NCBI RefSeq assembly: GCF_932526225.1
Contig: NC_064036.1
Span: forward strand, 20,422,953-20,486,952
From: Nematostella vectensis
Lineage: Eukaryota; Cnidaria; Anthozoa; Actiniaria; Edwardsiidae
Reading direction: 5' to 3'
DNA length: 64,000 nt
Shown: one piece after another, positions 24,601-37,500 of the stretch
Position numbering within the stretch: position 1 is the stretch's first letter
How the letters are laid out: each line of letters starts with the position of its first letter
Translations under genes and position numbers: made by a program
Notes under the pieces: model-generated
Told to the model about the DNA's origin: nothing
Seen by the model: the letters and a program-made list of their open reading frames with translations, nothing else
Databases searched by the model: none

Positions 24601-26281
24601 TTTGGGTTCATTGCAGGGTTTGCGAAATGTAAATTGTTTTTCTTTTAATCAAACTTAGAATTACAAAGTTTGCAAATGCGACTTTCGACATCACATTTAG
24701 CGCGATTTGGGTTGTTTTTTTTTTTATATAAAAGCCAATTTCGAAGCGAACACATACATGCAGAGTTTACTAAGCGATCTCAACATCATTCTATATGCAC
24801 GCGAGTCGGAAACCTACCGTAAATTTACAAAGACATTAAAAGAACCATACTGCAAGCTGTAAAAAAGTTCCAATCCAACTCAAACGTCATGAACGACTAA
24901 CACGCATGTTGTCTTCCTTTAAATTCGCCTCAAGTTGGAATATATCCTTGCTAGGACCAATCGACAAAACGTCTAAGGAATTTCCTCCACCCAATAGCTG
25001 TTTGTATAACGCACCCCTCTCAGTTAAAACATCTTTCAGTGGATCCTTGTGCAATGCTATTTTAAGAAATTGTGAGTCTGAATCTGCAAAATGCCACTCA
25101 GCGTTTGCCGCGCCAATCAGAAGCCTTGAATTCTGCGATCAGAAAATGATCGCAGACTCTTTTCTGTGAGCCAAAAAGACAAGTGCTGGCAAGCGTTTCC
25201 TTCTCCCCCCACCCCCTTCTCTTTTTTGTTTGCTCGTCGAGATGCTTCAAATATGACTGTTTAGTGGCTTTTGGCTCGAAAGTTGTATCACAAACAAGTA
25301 TTTAGTATCATTTGTACGTTTTGTTTGAAATAAAAACAAAGAATTCTTCGGAATTCAAGCTGCACATTTTAAGAAACCAGGCATTTTTTAAAGCATTTTT
25401 TGGGCTTTATGCGAGAATTTCTAGTAGCATTAAAATGCCAGTTTAGCATATTCGAAAAGGCCTACCAATCCCCCCTACTATGTGTTTATTGTTGCATGAG
25501 AACGGCGTACTCAATTTATAAGAATCTAATAAAAGGAGGTAATAATCCTTGGCTCAATGAACACCCTCTCCCCCTAGTAAAAAGATTGTCTTTCCGCCCC
25601 CCTTCCCCTCCCCCATCCGGTAATTTTCATTCCTTTTGCTGCTTCTGATAGCTGAGCAAGTCCGAAAAGCAACGGGAGAAGCGAAAATTGAAAAAGATGC
25701 GAAAGCACGCCAAGAAACAAGAAGAGGGTATGGCTTTAATAAATAGTTCAAGTGAAAACAACAGAGTGTCATTGACGGCAAATCGAATATCTCTATAGGA
25801 ATTCCGGGAAGCCACGAACAGGACCCATCACGTGAACTCAAGGTAAAATGCAAATAATTCCCAATACTGGAAATCTGTTTTAACAAGCGCTGTTGTTTTA
25901 AAACTACATCAATTTACAGGCAAACTTTATGTTTTTTTTGAGGAAGGGAAAACATTACTCATTATGTTTTTTTGTACAAAACATAGGGGGACACAACCGG
26001 TCATTTTCATCGCTCTAAAGGGGCGCGTGGAAACACGGACGAGAAAACTAATCAAAAGTTGCCCGGGAATACAAGCGCCACGCATGACCACAAAATTGTG
26101 ATAATTGCACAATGTTTCCTTTTTTAAAACCGGCTTCGCATTAAAATTTGCATGGCATTGGTATTCTTGTATTACGATTTGGATGATCCTACACAAATGA
26201 TTGACCAAGATATGGATGTCCTATTCTTTTCAGAGGCCGATCGGGTTCAAGAAACTGTACAGACGAGGGCACAACCTTTGA
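21675..26281 (+). CDS. candidate eight-exon gene for a small single-pass membrane protein
   Basis: Unrecognised family. Proposed exons: 21675-21760, 21904-22005, 23194-23228, 23520-23598, 23668-23722, 25652-25727, 25799-25842, 26234-26281. Every junction has GT/AG and the phases join to one 525-nt frame (174 aa) ending in TGA. The product starts MSLNEHDTRTNRYGW and has a hydrophobic segment, FYVALVLVLGVCLFLTW (about residues 82-98). A strongly basic tail follows (KRLLRRKE, KSEKQREKRKLKKMRKHAKK) and it ends KKLYRRGHNL. Positive charge after the membrane segment predicts a cytosolic C-terminus. The exon 1 donor and exon 3 acceptor are weak. A shorter form could start at ATG 23186 (exon 23186-23228, 114 aa). 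No homologue is recalled; transcripts are needed to confirm it. Confidence 0.5.
22671..22870 (+). repeat. three copies of a ~72-bp tandem repeat
   Basis: The unit contains tagtctgtgtgttatct, aaccttagtacgcttgtta and catgttacccacgccacta. The third copy is partial. It lies in a proposed intron of the small membrane protein gene. Confidence 0.75.
23730..25640. other. non-coding stretch (proposed intron 5 of the small membrane protein gene)
   Basis: Apart from the MITE-like copies at 24437-24573 and 25187-25232, no gene or RNA was recognised. Several purine/pyrimidine-rich runs are present. Confidence 0.4.
24437..24573. mobile_element. short MITE-like element with 11-bp inverted ends
   Basis: The ends GCAAGCGTTTC and GAAACGCTTGC bracket about 135 bp containing an A-rich run and a purine-rich (gggggaggggga) segment. 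A truncated second copy lies inverted at about 25187-25232 (ggcaagcgtttccttctcc, then cccctctctttttt-like sequence). No coding capacity. Confidence 0.6.
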
Positions 26282-26471
26282 TTGATAATTTAGTTACAAT
26301 TGAATGCAAACTTGGTTTGTAATCAAAATCATCTCTAATAACAAGTCTTCAAGATATCGACTGTGTTGGGTTTTCAGGCATGCTAATCTCTTGCGGTCCG
26401 AAGTCGTTATAATGCGAACTTGCAGGCCAAAATGTCCCCCCTCACACATAACCTTTACTATGGTGTTAGGT

Positions 26472-26477
<6 letters not shown>

Positions 26478-26502
<25 letters not shown>

Positions 26503-26516
26503 GGGTGAGGGGGGGG
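26478..26516 (+). repeat. (GT)n followed by a G-rich run
   Basis: A tg dinucleotide run passes into about 22 uninterrupted G and then further G clusters. This is a potential G-quadruplex former. Confidence 0.8.
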
Positions 26517-26592
26517 CGCTAGGGTCTACCTTTCAAACATACCCTTGTTTATGGTGAACGGGGTAGTCTTGCGCGCCAGGAGCTACAAATAG

Positions 26593-27142
26593 ACAAGGAC
26601 ATAGACACGGGCACGGACATGGACATAGACACGGACATGGAAATAGACATAGACACGGACATGGACATAGACACGGGCACGGACATGGACATAGACATGG
26701 ACATGGACATAGACACGGACATAGACACGGACATGGACATAGACACGGGAACGGACATGGACATAGACACGGGCACGGACATAGACACGGGCACGGACAT
26801 GGACATAGACACGGACATGGAAATAGACACGGGCACGGACATGGACATAGACACGGGCATGGAAATAGACATAGACACGGACATGGACATAGACATGGAC
26901 ATAGACACGGACATGGACATAGACACGGGCATGGACATAGACACGGACATGGACATAGACACGGGCACGGACATAGACACGGACATGGAAATAGACATAG
27001 ACACGGACATGGACATAGACACGGGCACGGACATAGACACGGACGGACATGGACATAGACACGGGCACGGATATGGACATAGACACGGGCACGGACATAG
27101 ACACGGACATGGACATAGACACGGACGGATATGGACATGCAC
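26593..27142 (+). repeat. GACATG/GACATA/GACACG hexamer minisatellite
   Basis: Roughly 550 bp are built from 6-bp blocks (gacatg, gacata, gacacg, ggcacg) arranged in 12-24 bp combinations. Multiples of three keep several frames open (DMDIDTD on the plus strand, CPCPCLC or SMSMSV on the minus strand). These are by-products of the repeat and not genes. Confidence 0.9.
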
Positions 27143-27348
27143 ACACTCTTGGTTGAGGCACATTATAGTTATGTTTATGGTAAGGGCGTTGCAAACTTCC
27201 AAGAAGAAGGAAAACATGAATTTCTGAAGTATGTACCACGCACCAGAATGTGAAAACGTGTGATTTTTTTTAGCGATTCTTGAATAGGGAAAGACGCACA
27301 AGGATAGCATGAAATTGATACAACCAAAATGCCTGTTTGAGTCTTTTT

Positions 27349-28427
27349 GGGAGAGTATTCAGTAAATACACCGAGGGGGGAGGGGAGATTTTTACTCAAG
27401 ACACCTTGATATTTCGGAGCCACCCTTTCATTGTAAAAAAAAATTTCGGTGTCCTCCCCCTTTCATAACATCAAAATTTACGGCTTTTTTCAAAATCCCC
27501 CCCCCCCCCCCCCTCAAAAAAATGGTTCGCCCCTTGGACGCCTGTGAAGAAATATACATTTGTATATAATTGTTTTTGTTAAGAATATTTTTCTGTAAAA
27601 ATGGATAATGTCCAACGTAAAAAAAAATGTATGTATGTCATTTTGGGGATCTGCATGCTCCACCACTGTTTAGAAGTTTATTTCAATTTGTTCCTGCAGG
27701 TTCTCATAAGTAGGGACAAAATCAGATTCGACTTGGTGTTGACGTTTTGGCTGAGCTCAACTGCACGCGCAGTATGAGAAAAAGCTATGTTCTCTATACG
27801 GTACTTTGACTTTTGTTGCTGTCTTCTTTAATATGAATCCAACCCTACCTACGACTTGCTAGCTTGAATTTTTTTTGGTAAACAAACAACACCGACGAAC
27901 AAAACCGACGGGTGATGGATAAAAAACATTCTTACTAACTGCAATTTACGCGTGCAGCCTCACGTCACTCGCGCGCGCGACTAACGTCAAAGTAGCTGAT
28001 TGGCCCGTTCGTGCGCGCGCGTCTAAAAATAGCCTGATCCTCGGAAACGCCGTGACACTTATATAATACAGATGATTGCCCCTACTTATGAGCCCCTGGT
28101 TCCTGTTATTCTGATAATAAACTGTTTCGGTAAATCCGACTGTTTTTGCTGTAAGTATCTATATTATGGTTTATGAAGACAGTTATAAGAAAGTATTAAA
28201 TACATTTGTCATTAGGCTAAATATTTTATCTATATTTGTGCTGCAAACTAGATAATATCAGTAAAATATTAAAGCTGAAAAGTATGGATCCTGAAAAATT
28301 CAGAGTCGACCCCTTAGAGGACCGTTTTTTAGGAGCCCCCCCTTTTGGTGGCTAAAATTTTCCGGAGCCCCCCCCCCCCCCCCCTAATATTTTCCCTTCC
28401 CCCTCGGTGTATTTAATGAACACTCCC
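27349..28427. mobile_element. ~1.08-kb TIR element containing a nested MITE
   Basis: The left end GGGAGAGTATTCAGTAAATA, then CACCGAGGGGGGAGG, is mirrored at the right end by CCTTCCCCCTCGGTGTATTT, then AATGAACACTCCC. This gives inverted ends of about 36 bp. Inside lie long C-runs (27499-27514, 28368-28384) and a second inverted pair at 27703-28092. No coding sequence is seen. It sits between the convergent 3' ends of the small membrane protein gene and the MYCBPAP homologue. Confidence 0.6.
27703..28092. mobile_element. 390-bp MITE, CTCATAAGTAGGG inverted ends
   Basis: The left end CTCATAAGTAGGGACAA and the right end TTGCCCCTACTTATGAG are near-perfect inverted copies. The interior contains a CpG-rich block with cgcgcg runs and an ATTGG (CCAAT) motif near 27960-28025. 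No target duplication could be assigned. Confidence 0.65.
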
Positions 28428-28562
28428 TTATTACCCGGGAAATGCGAGATATGCACTTATAAGGAAACAAACAAATTACAACATTAAAATCTCAAAAAAG
28501 GTCGTTTAATCATAGGGTTCATAGAAGTACAACTATGGATCCCATTAGAAACATGTGGGTCA

Positions 28563-31500
28563 TCATTCCGATGCCTCAGACGTCTCCAGTGCCCTAATGT
28601 CCCCCAGGACCATGTCGAGTTTCGTGAATGTTTCCACAATTGTGCCATATGCCTGGGGGAAGCAGGAAACCACGTGAGAGAGACGAAGGTAGAGCATATT
28701 GCGATTATCGAAGGTAGAGCATATTGCGATTGTGTAAAATCGCTTTACTGACCTGTATAAAGAGCTTCTCGCGGTACTTAGCCTCGATCACCGGATCGAC
28801 CTTTTCCACAGGCAGCCCGTCGCCACTAGCTGGAGTCTATAGTGACATAATTCGTTAGTGGCTGACTTTTTATATTTTTTCTTCTTATTGAATGACATTA
28901 TAGTTTTTTGGGCGACGGGGATTTTTAATGCACGATAGATTTTTTTAGCAAAAAGACTTGCCCATAAATACAAAACTATTATTTGATGGATAATTATTAT
29001 GCAGGTATTGGTATTTCGTTTCTTATGTTTCTAAATACATAAAGTTTTTATAAAGGATTCATTGTAGTCCTTATCCCAACGCTTTATATGGTAAGAAAAA
29101 CAACAAAAACCCTATGAACTAAATGGTTATATCAGTAGCAAGACAAGTAGCAAAAAAAGATTTTCACAGTTGGAAACTACTGGCACGTACCAGTGCGCGG
29201 TCAGCTGCCTCGCTCAGTGCAGACTTGGGCTGGGAAGAGGGTGTGGCAGTTCCTAGAATAAGGAGATCTGATTAGATTCCTAGAATAAGAAGATCTGATT
29301 AGATGCGAATTCCTAGAATAAGGATATCTGATTAGATTCAAATTCTTAGAATAAAAAGATCTGATTAGATTCGAATTCTTAGAATAAAAAGATTTGATTG
29401 GATGCGAATTCTTAGAATAAGAAAATCTGATTAGATGCGGATTCCTAGAATAAGGATATCTGATTAGATTCAAATTCTTAGAATAAGAAGATCTGATTAG
29501 ATTCAAATTCTTAGAATATGAAGATCTGATTAGATTCGAATTCTTAGAATAAAAAGATCTGATTAGATGCGAATTCTTAGAATAAGAAAATCTGATAAGA
29601 TGCGGATTCCTAGAATAAGGATATCTGATTAGATGCAAACTCTTAGAATAAGAAGATCTGATTAGATTCGAATTCTAAGAATAAGATCTGATTAGATGCG
29701 AATTTCTAGAACAAGGAGATCTGATTAGATGCGGATTCCTAGAATAAGGATATCTGATTAGATGCGGATTCCTAGAATTAGGAAATCTGATAAGATGCGG
29801 ATTCTAAGAATAAGATCTGATTAGATGCGAATTCCTAGAACAAGGAGATCTGATTAGATGCGGATTCCTAAAATAAGAAGATCTGATAAGATGCGATTCC
29901 TAGAATAAGGAGATCTGATTAAATGGGGATTCCTAGAAATAGAGGTTCCTAGAAAAAGTGCAAATCCTGCATTCTGAGCTGATATTCCCAAACACCGAAC
30001 TATGCGCATAACATAGATTTTTGCTTTTACAATATTTTTTCCTTGATTTTCCTGGCGCTGTTTAAAGATTTAAAAAGTCACACCAAAATTTGCATTTGAC
30101 GCTTTGTTTGCTATTGCTCGCTAAGCACATGACTTCTCTGCCTTATTTGACTTGAAATTAGCTCATTTGAATTGGTTCCCGTCATGTTTCCTTTGAGAGT
30201 TCTAGCGCTTCTAGATATCGATGAAGACCTTTCTCTGCTAATCCAAGTAATGCACCCTAAAAAGATCCAATTAAACGGGTCTTGTTACCTCGTCCGGATT
30301 TCTTGGCAGAAAGTTTACTTCTTTGTGTTGACGTGGGACGCTCCTAAACATGTGATGTTAGAAAGTGAGTCAAGGTTATTAAAAAGAAAACTCCTCTAAC
30401 TGATGAATGCTTACGTGATCAGCGCCTTTGTCTTTGCCCTTCTTGTCCTTTCTGTCCGACTTCTTACTGTCCGGTTTGGGTTCCTGAATAGTTGGCTTAC
30501 GGGTACGCTTTTCGACTGACATTAAAAAAGATAAAGTAAATCAAAGAAAAATCCCACCCATTACCGTGCTACTCATTGTTTTTGCCACAGCATAAAAGGG
30601 TTGGCAGTAGCTGTTTCTACAATAGTACCTTCTTCTTGTGAAATGTCCTCCACCAGATCTCTCTGAGGTAGACCCAGGATAGATCTGATCATTACCGCTT
30701 GTCCCACGATGTTATCCACCATCTCGCACAACACCTGAAGCCTACAATTGACAAACACATAAGTACGTGACTCTAAAGACTGCCAAGCAATAAGTTGACA
30801 GATTTGCCGACAATTATTCAGACGGTGCATTGCCTTCAAAATAAAGTGACAAATGAGAAAACAAACGTCCGACAAGGGATTTACCCAAAGCGTGATTGCG
30901 TAAAAAAATCTCATGACATCTGAATCTTATAAAGCACGGGAGAAATCTATTAGGTTATTAACCAACACCCATGGATAGCACATACATGGAGAGAATATGG
31001 GGACAGATAGAAATCAAGCGAACCACGCAACTCTGGTCTAAATTCACAATCTTCTTAAGGGGGAAAGGAAACGCGAGGAATTGTTGGCTTACCTATTGAT
31101 GTGGCATTGGACATAAGGGAGGGGTGGGAGGACACATTGATTGCCTCGTAAGGAATGGGTGGAGATCGGACCAACTCTTATCATAGGGGAGGGGTGGGAG
31201 GACACTTTGATTGCTTCGTAAGGAATGGGTGGAGATCGGACCAACTCTTACCATGGGGGAAGGGTGGGAGGACACATTGATTGCCTCGTAAGGAATGGGT
31301 GGAGATCGGACCAACTCTTATCATAGGGGAGGGGTGGGAGGACACTTTGATTGCTTCGTAAGGAATGGGTGGAGATCGGACCATCTCTTTTCATATGGGA
31401 GGGGTGGGAGGACACATTGATTGCCTCCTAAGGAATGGGTAGGAATAGGACCAACTCTTATCATGGGGGAGGGGTGGGAGGACACATTGATTGCCTCGTA

Positions 31501-34500
31501 AGAAATGGGTAGGAATAGGACCAACTCTTATCATATGGGAGGGGTGGGAGGACACATTGATTGCCTAATAAGGAATGGGTGGAGATCGGACCAACTCTTA
31601 TCATGGGGGAAGGGTGGGAGGACACATTGATTGCCTAGTAAGGAATGGGTGGAGATCGGACCAACTGTTATCATGGGGGAGGGGTGGGAGGACAAATTGA
31701 TGCCTCGTAAGGAATGGGTAGGAATCGGACCAACTGTTATCATGGGGGAGGGGTGGGAGGACACAGTGATTGCCTCGTAAGGAATGGGTGGAGATCGGAC
31801 CAACTCTTATCATGGGGGAGGGGTGGGAGGACACATTGATTGCCTAGTAAGGAATAGGTGGAGATCGGACCATCTCTTTTCATAGAAGAGGGGTGGGAGG
31901 ACACATTGATTGCCTCGTAAGGAATGGGAGGAGATCGGACCAACTCTTATCATGGGGGAGGGGTGGGAGGACACATTGATTGCCTAGTAAGGAATGGGTG
32001 GAGATCGGACCATCTCTTTTCATAGAAGAGGGGTGGGAGGACACATTGATTGCCTAGTGAGGAATGGGTGGAGATCGGACCATCTCTTTTCATAGAAGAG
32101 GGGTGGAAGGACACATTGATTGCCTAGTAAGGAATAGGTGGAGATCGGACCAACTCTTATCATATGGGAGGGGTGGGAGGACACATTGATTGCCTAGTGA
32201 GGAATGGGTGGAAATCGGACGAACTCTTATCATGGGGGAGGGCTGGGAGGACACATTGATGCCTCGTAAGGAATGGGTAGGAATCGGACCAACTGTTATC
32301 ATGGGGGAGGGGTGGGAGGACAAATTGATGCCTCGTAAGGAATGGGTAGGAATCGGACCAACTGTTATCATGGAAGAGGGGTGGGAGGACAAATTGATGC
32401 CTCGTAAGGAATGGGTGGGGATAGGACCAACTCATAGTGGGGGAGGGGTGGGAGGACACATTGATTGCCTCGTAAGGAATGGATAGGAATCGGACCAACT
32501 GTTATCATGGGGGAGGGGTGGGAGGACAAATTGATGCCTCGTAAGGAATGGGTGGAGATCGGACCAACTGTTATCATGGGGGAGGGGTAGGAGGACAAAT
32601 TGATGCCTCGTAAGGAATGGGTAGGAATAGGACCAACTGTTATTATGGGGGAGGGGTGGGAGGACACATTGATTGCCTCGTAAGGAATGGGTGGAGATCG
32701 GACCAACTCTTATCATGGGGGAGGGGTGGGAGGACACATTGATTGCCTAGTAAGGAATGGGTGGAGATCGGACCATCTCTTTTCATAGAAGAGGGGTGGG
32801 AGGACACATTGATTGCCTCGTAAGGAATGGGTGGAGATCGGACCATCTCTTTTCATAGAAGAGGGGTGGGAGGACACATTGGTTGCCTAGTGAGGCATGG
32901 GTGGAGATCGGACCATCTCTTTTCATAGAAGAGGGGTGGGAGGACACATTGATTGCCTCGTAAGGAATGAGTGGAGATCGGACCAACTGTTATCATGGGG
33001 GAGGGGTGGGAGGACAAATTGATGCCTCGTAAGGAATGGGTAGGAATCGGACCAACTGTTATCATGGGGGAGGGGTGGGAGGACACTTTGATTGCCTCGT
33101 AAGGAATGGGTGGAGATCGGACCAACTCTTATCATGGGGGAGGGGTGGGAGGACACATTGATTGCCTAGTGAGGAATGGGTGGAGATCGGACCAACTCTT
33201 ATCATGGGGGGGGGGGGTGGGAGGACACATTGATTGCCTCGTAAGGAATGGGTAGGAATCGGACCAACTGTTATCATGGGGGAGGGGTGGGAGGACAAAT
33301 TGATGCCTCGTAAGGAATGGGTGGAGATCGGACCAACTGTTATCATGGGGGAGGGGTGGGAGGACAAATTGATGCCTCGTAAGGAATGGGTAGCAATCGG
33401 ACCAACTGTTATTATGGGGGAGGGGTGGGAGGACACGTTGATTGCCTCGCAAGGAATGGGAGGAGATCGGACCAACTCTTATCATGGGGGAGGGGTGGGA
33501 GGACACATTGATTGCCTAGAAAGGAATGGGTGGAGATCGGACCATCTCTTTTCATAGAAGAGGGGTGGGAGGACACATTGATTGCCTCGTAAGGAATGGG
33601 TGGAGATCGGACCATCTCTTTTCATAGAAGAGGGGTGGGAGGACACATTGGTTGCCTAGTGAGGAATGGGTGAAGATCGGACCATCTCTTTTCATAGAAG
33701 AGGGGTGGGAGGACACATTGATTGCCTCGTAAGGAATGGGTGGAGATCGGACCAACTCTTATCATGGGGGAGGGGTGGGAGGACACATTGATTGCCTAGT
33801 AAGGAATGGGTGGAGATCGGACCATCTCTTTTAATAGAAGAAGGGTGGGAGGACACATTGATTGCCTCGTAAGGAATGGGTGGAGATCGGACCATCTCTT
33901 TTCATAGAAGAGGGGTGGGAGGACACATTGGTTGCCTAGTGAGGAATGGGTGGAGATCGGACCATCTCTTTTCATAGAAGAGGGGTGGGAGGACACATTG
34001 ATTGCCTCGTAAGGAATGGGTAGGAATCGGACCAACTCTTATCATGGGGGAGGGGTGGGAGGACACATTGATTGCCTCGTAAGGAATGGGTGGAGATCGG
34101 ACCAACTCTTCTCATGGGGGAGGGGTGGGAGGACACATTGATTGCCTAGTGAGGAATGGGTGGAGATCGGACCAACTCTTATCATGGGGGGGGGGGGGAG
34201 GACACATTGATGCCTCGTAAGGAATGGGTAGGAATCGGACCAACTGTTATCATGGGGGAGGGGTGGGAGGACAAATTGATGCCTCGTAAGGAATGGGTAG
34301 GAATCGGACCAACTCTTATCATGGGGGAGGGGTGGGAGGACACATTGATTACCTAGTAAGGAATGGGTGGAGATCGGACCAACTCTTATCATGGGGGAAG
34401 GGTGGGAGGACACATTGATTGCCTAGTAAGGAATGGGTGGAGATCGGACCAACTGTTATCATGGGGGAGGGGTGGGAGGACAAATTGATGCCTCGTAAGG

Positions 34501-37500
34501 AATGGGTAGGAATCGGACCAACTGTTATCATGGGGGAGGGGTGGGAGGACACATTGATTGCCTCGTAAGGAATGGGTGGAGATCGGACCAACTCTTATCA
34601 TGGGGGAGGGGTGGGAGGACACATTGATTGCCTAGTAAGGAATGGGTGGAGATCGGACCAACTCTTATCATATGGGAGGGGTGGGAGGACACATTGATTG
34701 CCTAGTGAGGAATGGGTGGAAATCGGACCAACTCTTATCATGGGGGAGGGCTGGGAGGACACATTGATGCCTAGTAAGGAATAGGTGGAGATCGGACCAT
34801 CTCTTTTCATAGAAGAGGGGTGGGAGGACACATTGATTGCCTCGTGAAGAATGGGTGGAGATCGGACCATCTCTTTCCATAGAAGAGGGGTGGGAGGACA
34901 CATTGATTGCCTAGTGAGGAATGGGTGGAGATCGGACCATCTCTTTTCATAGAAGAGGAGTGGGAGGACACATTGATTGCCTAGTAAGGAATGGGTGGAG
35001 ATCGGACCAACTCTTATCATATGGGAGGGGTGGGAGGACACATTGATTGCCTAGTGAGGAATGGGTGGAAATCGGACCAACTCTTATCATGGGGGAGGGC
35101 TGGGAGGACACATTGATGCCTCGTAAGGAATGGGTAGGAATCGGACCAACTGTTATCATGGGGGAGGGGTGGGAGGACAAATTGATGCCTCGTAAGGAAT
35201 GGGTGGAGATCGGACCAACTGTTATCATGGGGGAGGGGTGGGAGGACAAATTGATGCCTCGAAAGGAATGGGTAGGAATCGGACCAACTGTTATTATGGG
35301 GGAGGGGTGGGAGGACACATTGATTGCCTCGTAAGGAATGGGTGGAGATCGGACCAACTCTTATCATTGGGGAGGGGTGGGAGGACACATTGATGCCTCG
35401 TAAGGAATGGGTAGGAATCGGACCAACTGTTATTATGGAAGAGGGGTGGGAGGACAAATTGATGCCTCGTAAGGAATGGGTGGGGATAGGACCAACTCAT
35501 AGTGGGGGAGGGGTGGGAGGACACATTGATTGCCTAGTGAGGAATGGGTGGAGATCGGACCAACTCTTATCATGGGGGGGGGAGGACACATTGATGCCTC
35601 GTAAGGAATGGGTAGGAATCGGACCAACTGTTATCATGGGGGAGGGGTGGGAGGACAAATTGATGCCTCGTAAGGAATGGGTAGGAATCGGACCAACTCT
35701 TATCATGGGGGAGGGGTGGGAGGACACATTGATTACCTAGTAAGGAATGGGTGGAGATCGGACCAACTCTTATCATGGGGGAAGGGTGGGAGGACACATT
35801 GATTGCCTAGTAAGGAATGGGTGGAGATCGGACCAACTGTTATCATGGGGGAGGGGTGGGAGGACAAATTGATGCCTCGTAAGGAATGGGTAGGAATCGG
35901 ACCAACTGTTATCATGGGGGAGGGGTGGGAGGACACATTGATTGCCTCGTAAGGAATGGGTGGAGATCGGACCAACTCTTATCATGGGGGAGGGGTGGGA
36001 GGACACATTGATTGCCTAGTAAGGAATAGGTGGAGATCGGACCATCTCTTTTCATAGAAGAGGGGTGGGAGGACACATTGATTGCCTCGTGAAGAATGGG
36101 TGGAGATCGGACCATCTCTTTTCATAGAAGAGGGGTGGGAGGACACATTGATTGCCTAGTGAGGAATGGGTGGAGATCGGACCATCTCTTTTCATAGAAG
36201 AGGAGTGGGAGGACACATTGATTGCCTAGTAAGGAATGGGTGGAGATCGGACCAACTCTTATCATATGGGAGGGGTGGGAGGACACATTGATTGCCTAGT
36301 GAGGAATGGGTGGAAATCGGACCAACTCTTATCATGGGGGAGGGCTGGGAGGACACATTGATGCCTCGTAAGGAATGGGTAGAAATCGGACCAACTGTTA
36401 TCATGGGGGAGGGGTGGGAGGACACTTTGATTGCCTTGTAAGGAATGGGTCGAGATCGGACCAACTCTTATCATGGGGGAGGGGTGGGAGGACACATTGA
36501 TTGCCTAGTGAGGAATGGGTGGAGATCGGACCAACTCTTATCATGGGGGGGGGGGGTGGGAGGACACATTGATGCCTCGTAAGGAATGGGTAGGAATCGG
36601 ACCAACTGTTATCATGGGGGAGGGGTGGGAGGACAAATTGATGCCTTGTAAGGAATGGGTAGGAATCGGACCAACTCTTATCATGGGGGAGGGGTGGGAG
36701 GACACATTGATTGCCTAGTGAGGAATGGGTGGAAATCGGACCAACTCTTATCATGGGGGAGGGGTGGGAGGACACATTGATGCCTCGTAAGGAATGGGTA
36801 GGAATCGGACCAACTGTTATCATGGGGGAGGGGTGGGAGGACAAATTGATGCCTCGTAAGGAATGGGTAGGAATCGGACCAACTCTTATCATGGGGGAGT
36901 GGTGGGAGGACACATTGATTGCCTAGTGAGGAATGGGTGGAAATCGGAACCAACTCTTATCATGGGGGAGGGGTGGGAGGACACTTTGATTGCCTCGTAA
37001 GGAATGTGTGGAGATCGGACCAACTCTTATCATGGGGGAGGGGTGGGAGGACAAATTGATGCCTAGTGAGGAATGGGTGGAGATCGGACCATCTCTTTTC
37101 ATAGAAGAGGAGTGGGAGGACACATTGATTGCCTAGTAAGGAATGGGTGGAGATCGGACCAACTCTTATCATATGGGAGGGGTGGGAGGACACATTGATT
37201 GCCTAGTGAGGAATGGGTGGAAATCGGACCAACTCTTATCATGGGGGAGGGCTGGGAGGACACATTGATGCCTCGTAAGGAATGGGTAGGAATCGGACCA
37301 ACTGTTATCATGGGGGAGGGGTGGGAGGACAAATTGATGCCTCGTAAGGAATGGGTGGAGATCGGACCAACTGTTATCATGGGGGAGGGGTGGGAGGACA
37401 AATTGATGCCTCGAAAGGAATGGGTAGGAATCGGACCAACTGTTATTATGGGGGAGGGGTGGGAGGACACATTGATTGCCTCGTAAGGAATGGGTGGAGA

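Noticed and set aside
26533-27310. Cys/Pro-rich or Asp-rich proteins of 200-253 residues
   Set aside because: Low-complexity readings of a hexamer minisatellite on both strands.
29201-29638. 145-codon minus frame (LIRSSYSKN repeats) as a gene
   Set aside because: Reading of the 33-bp minisatellite; includes exon 21 sequence in another frame.
31060-31105. An extra MYCBPAP exon ending at a gtaagcc donor
   Set aside because: No acceptor upstream and no place for it: exons 18 and 19 join in phase with conserved sequence.
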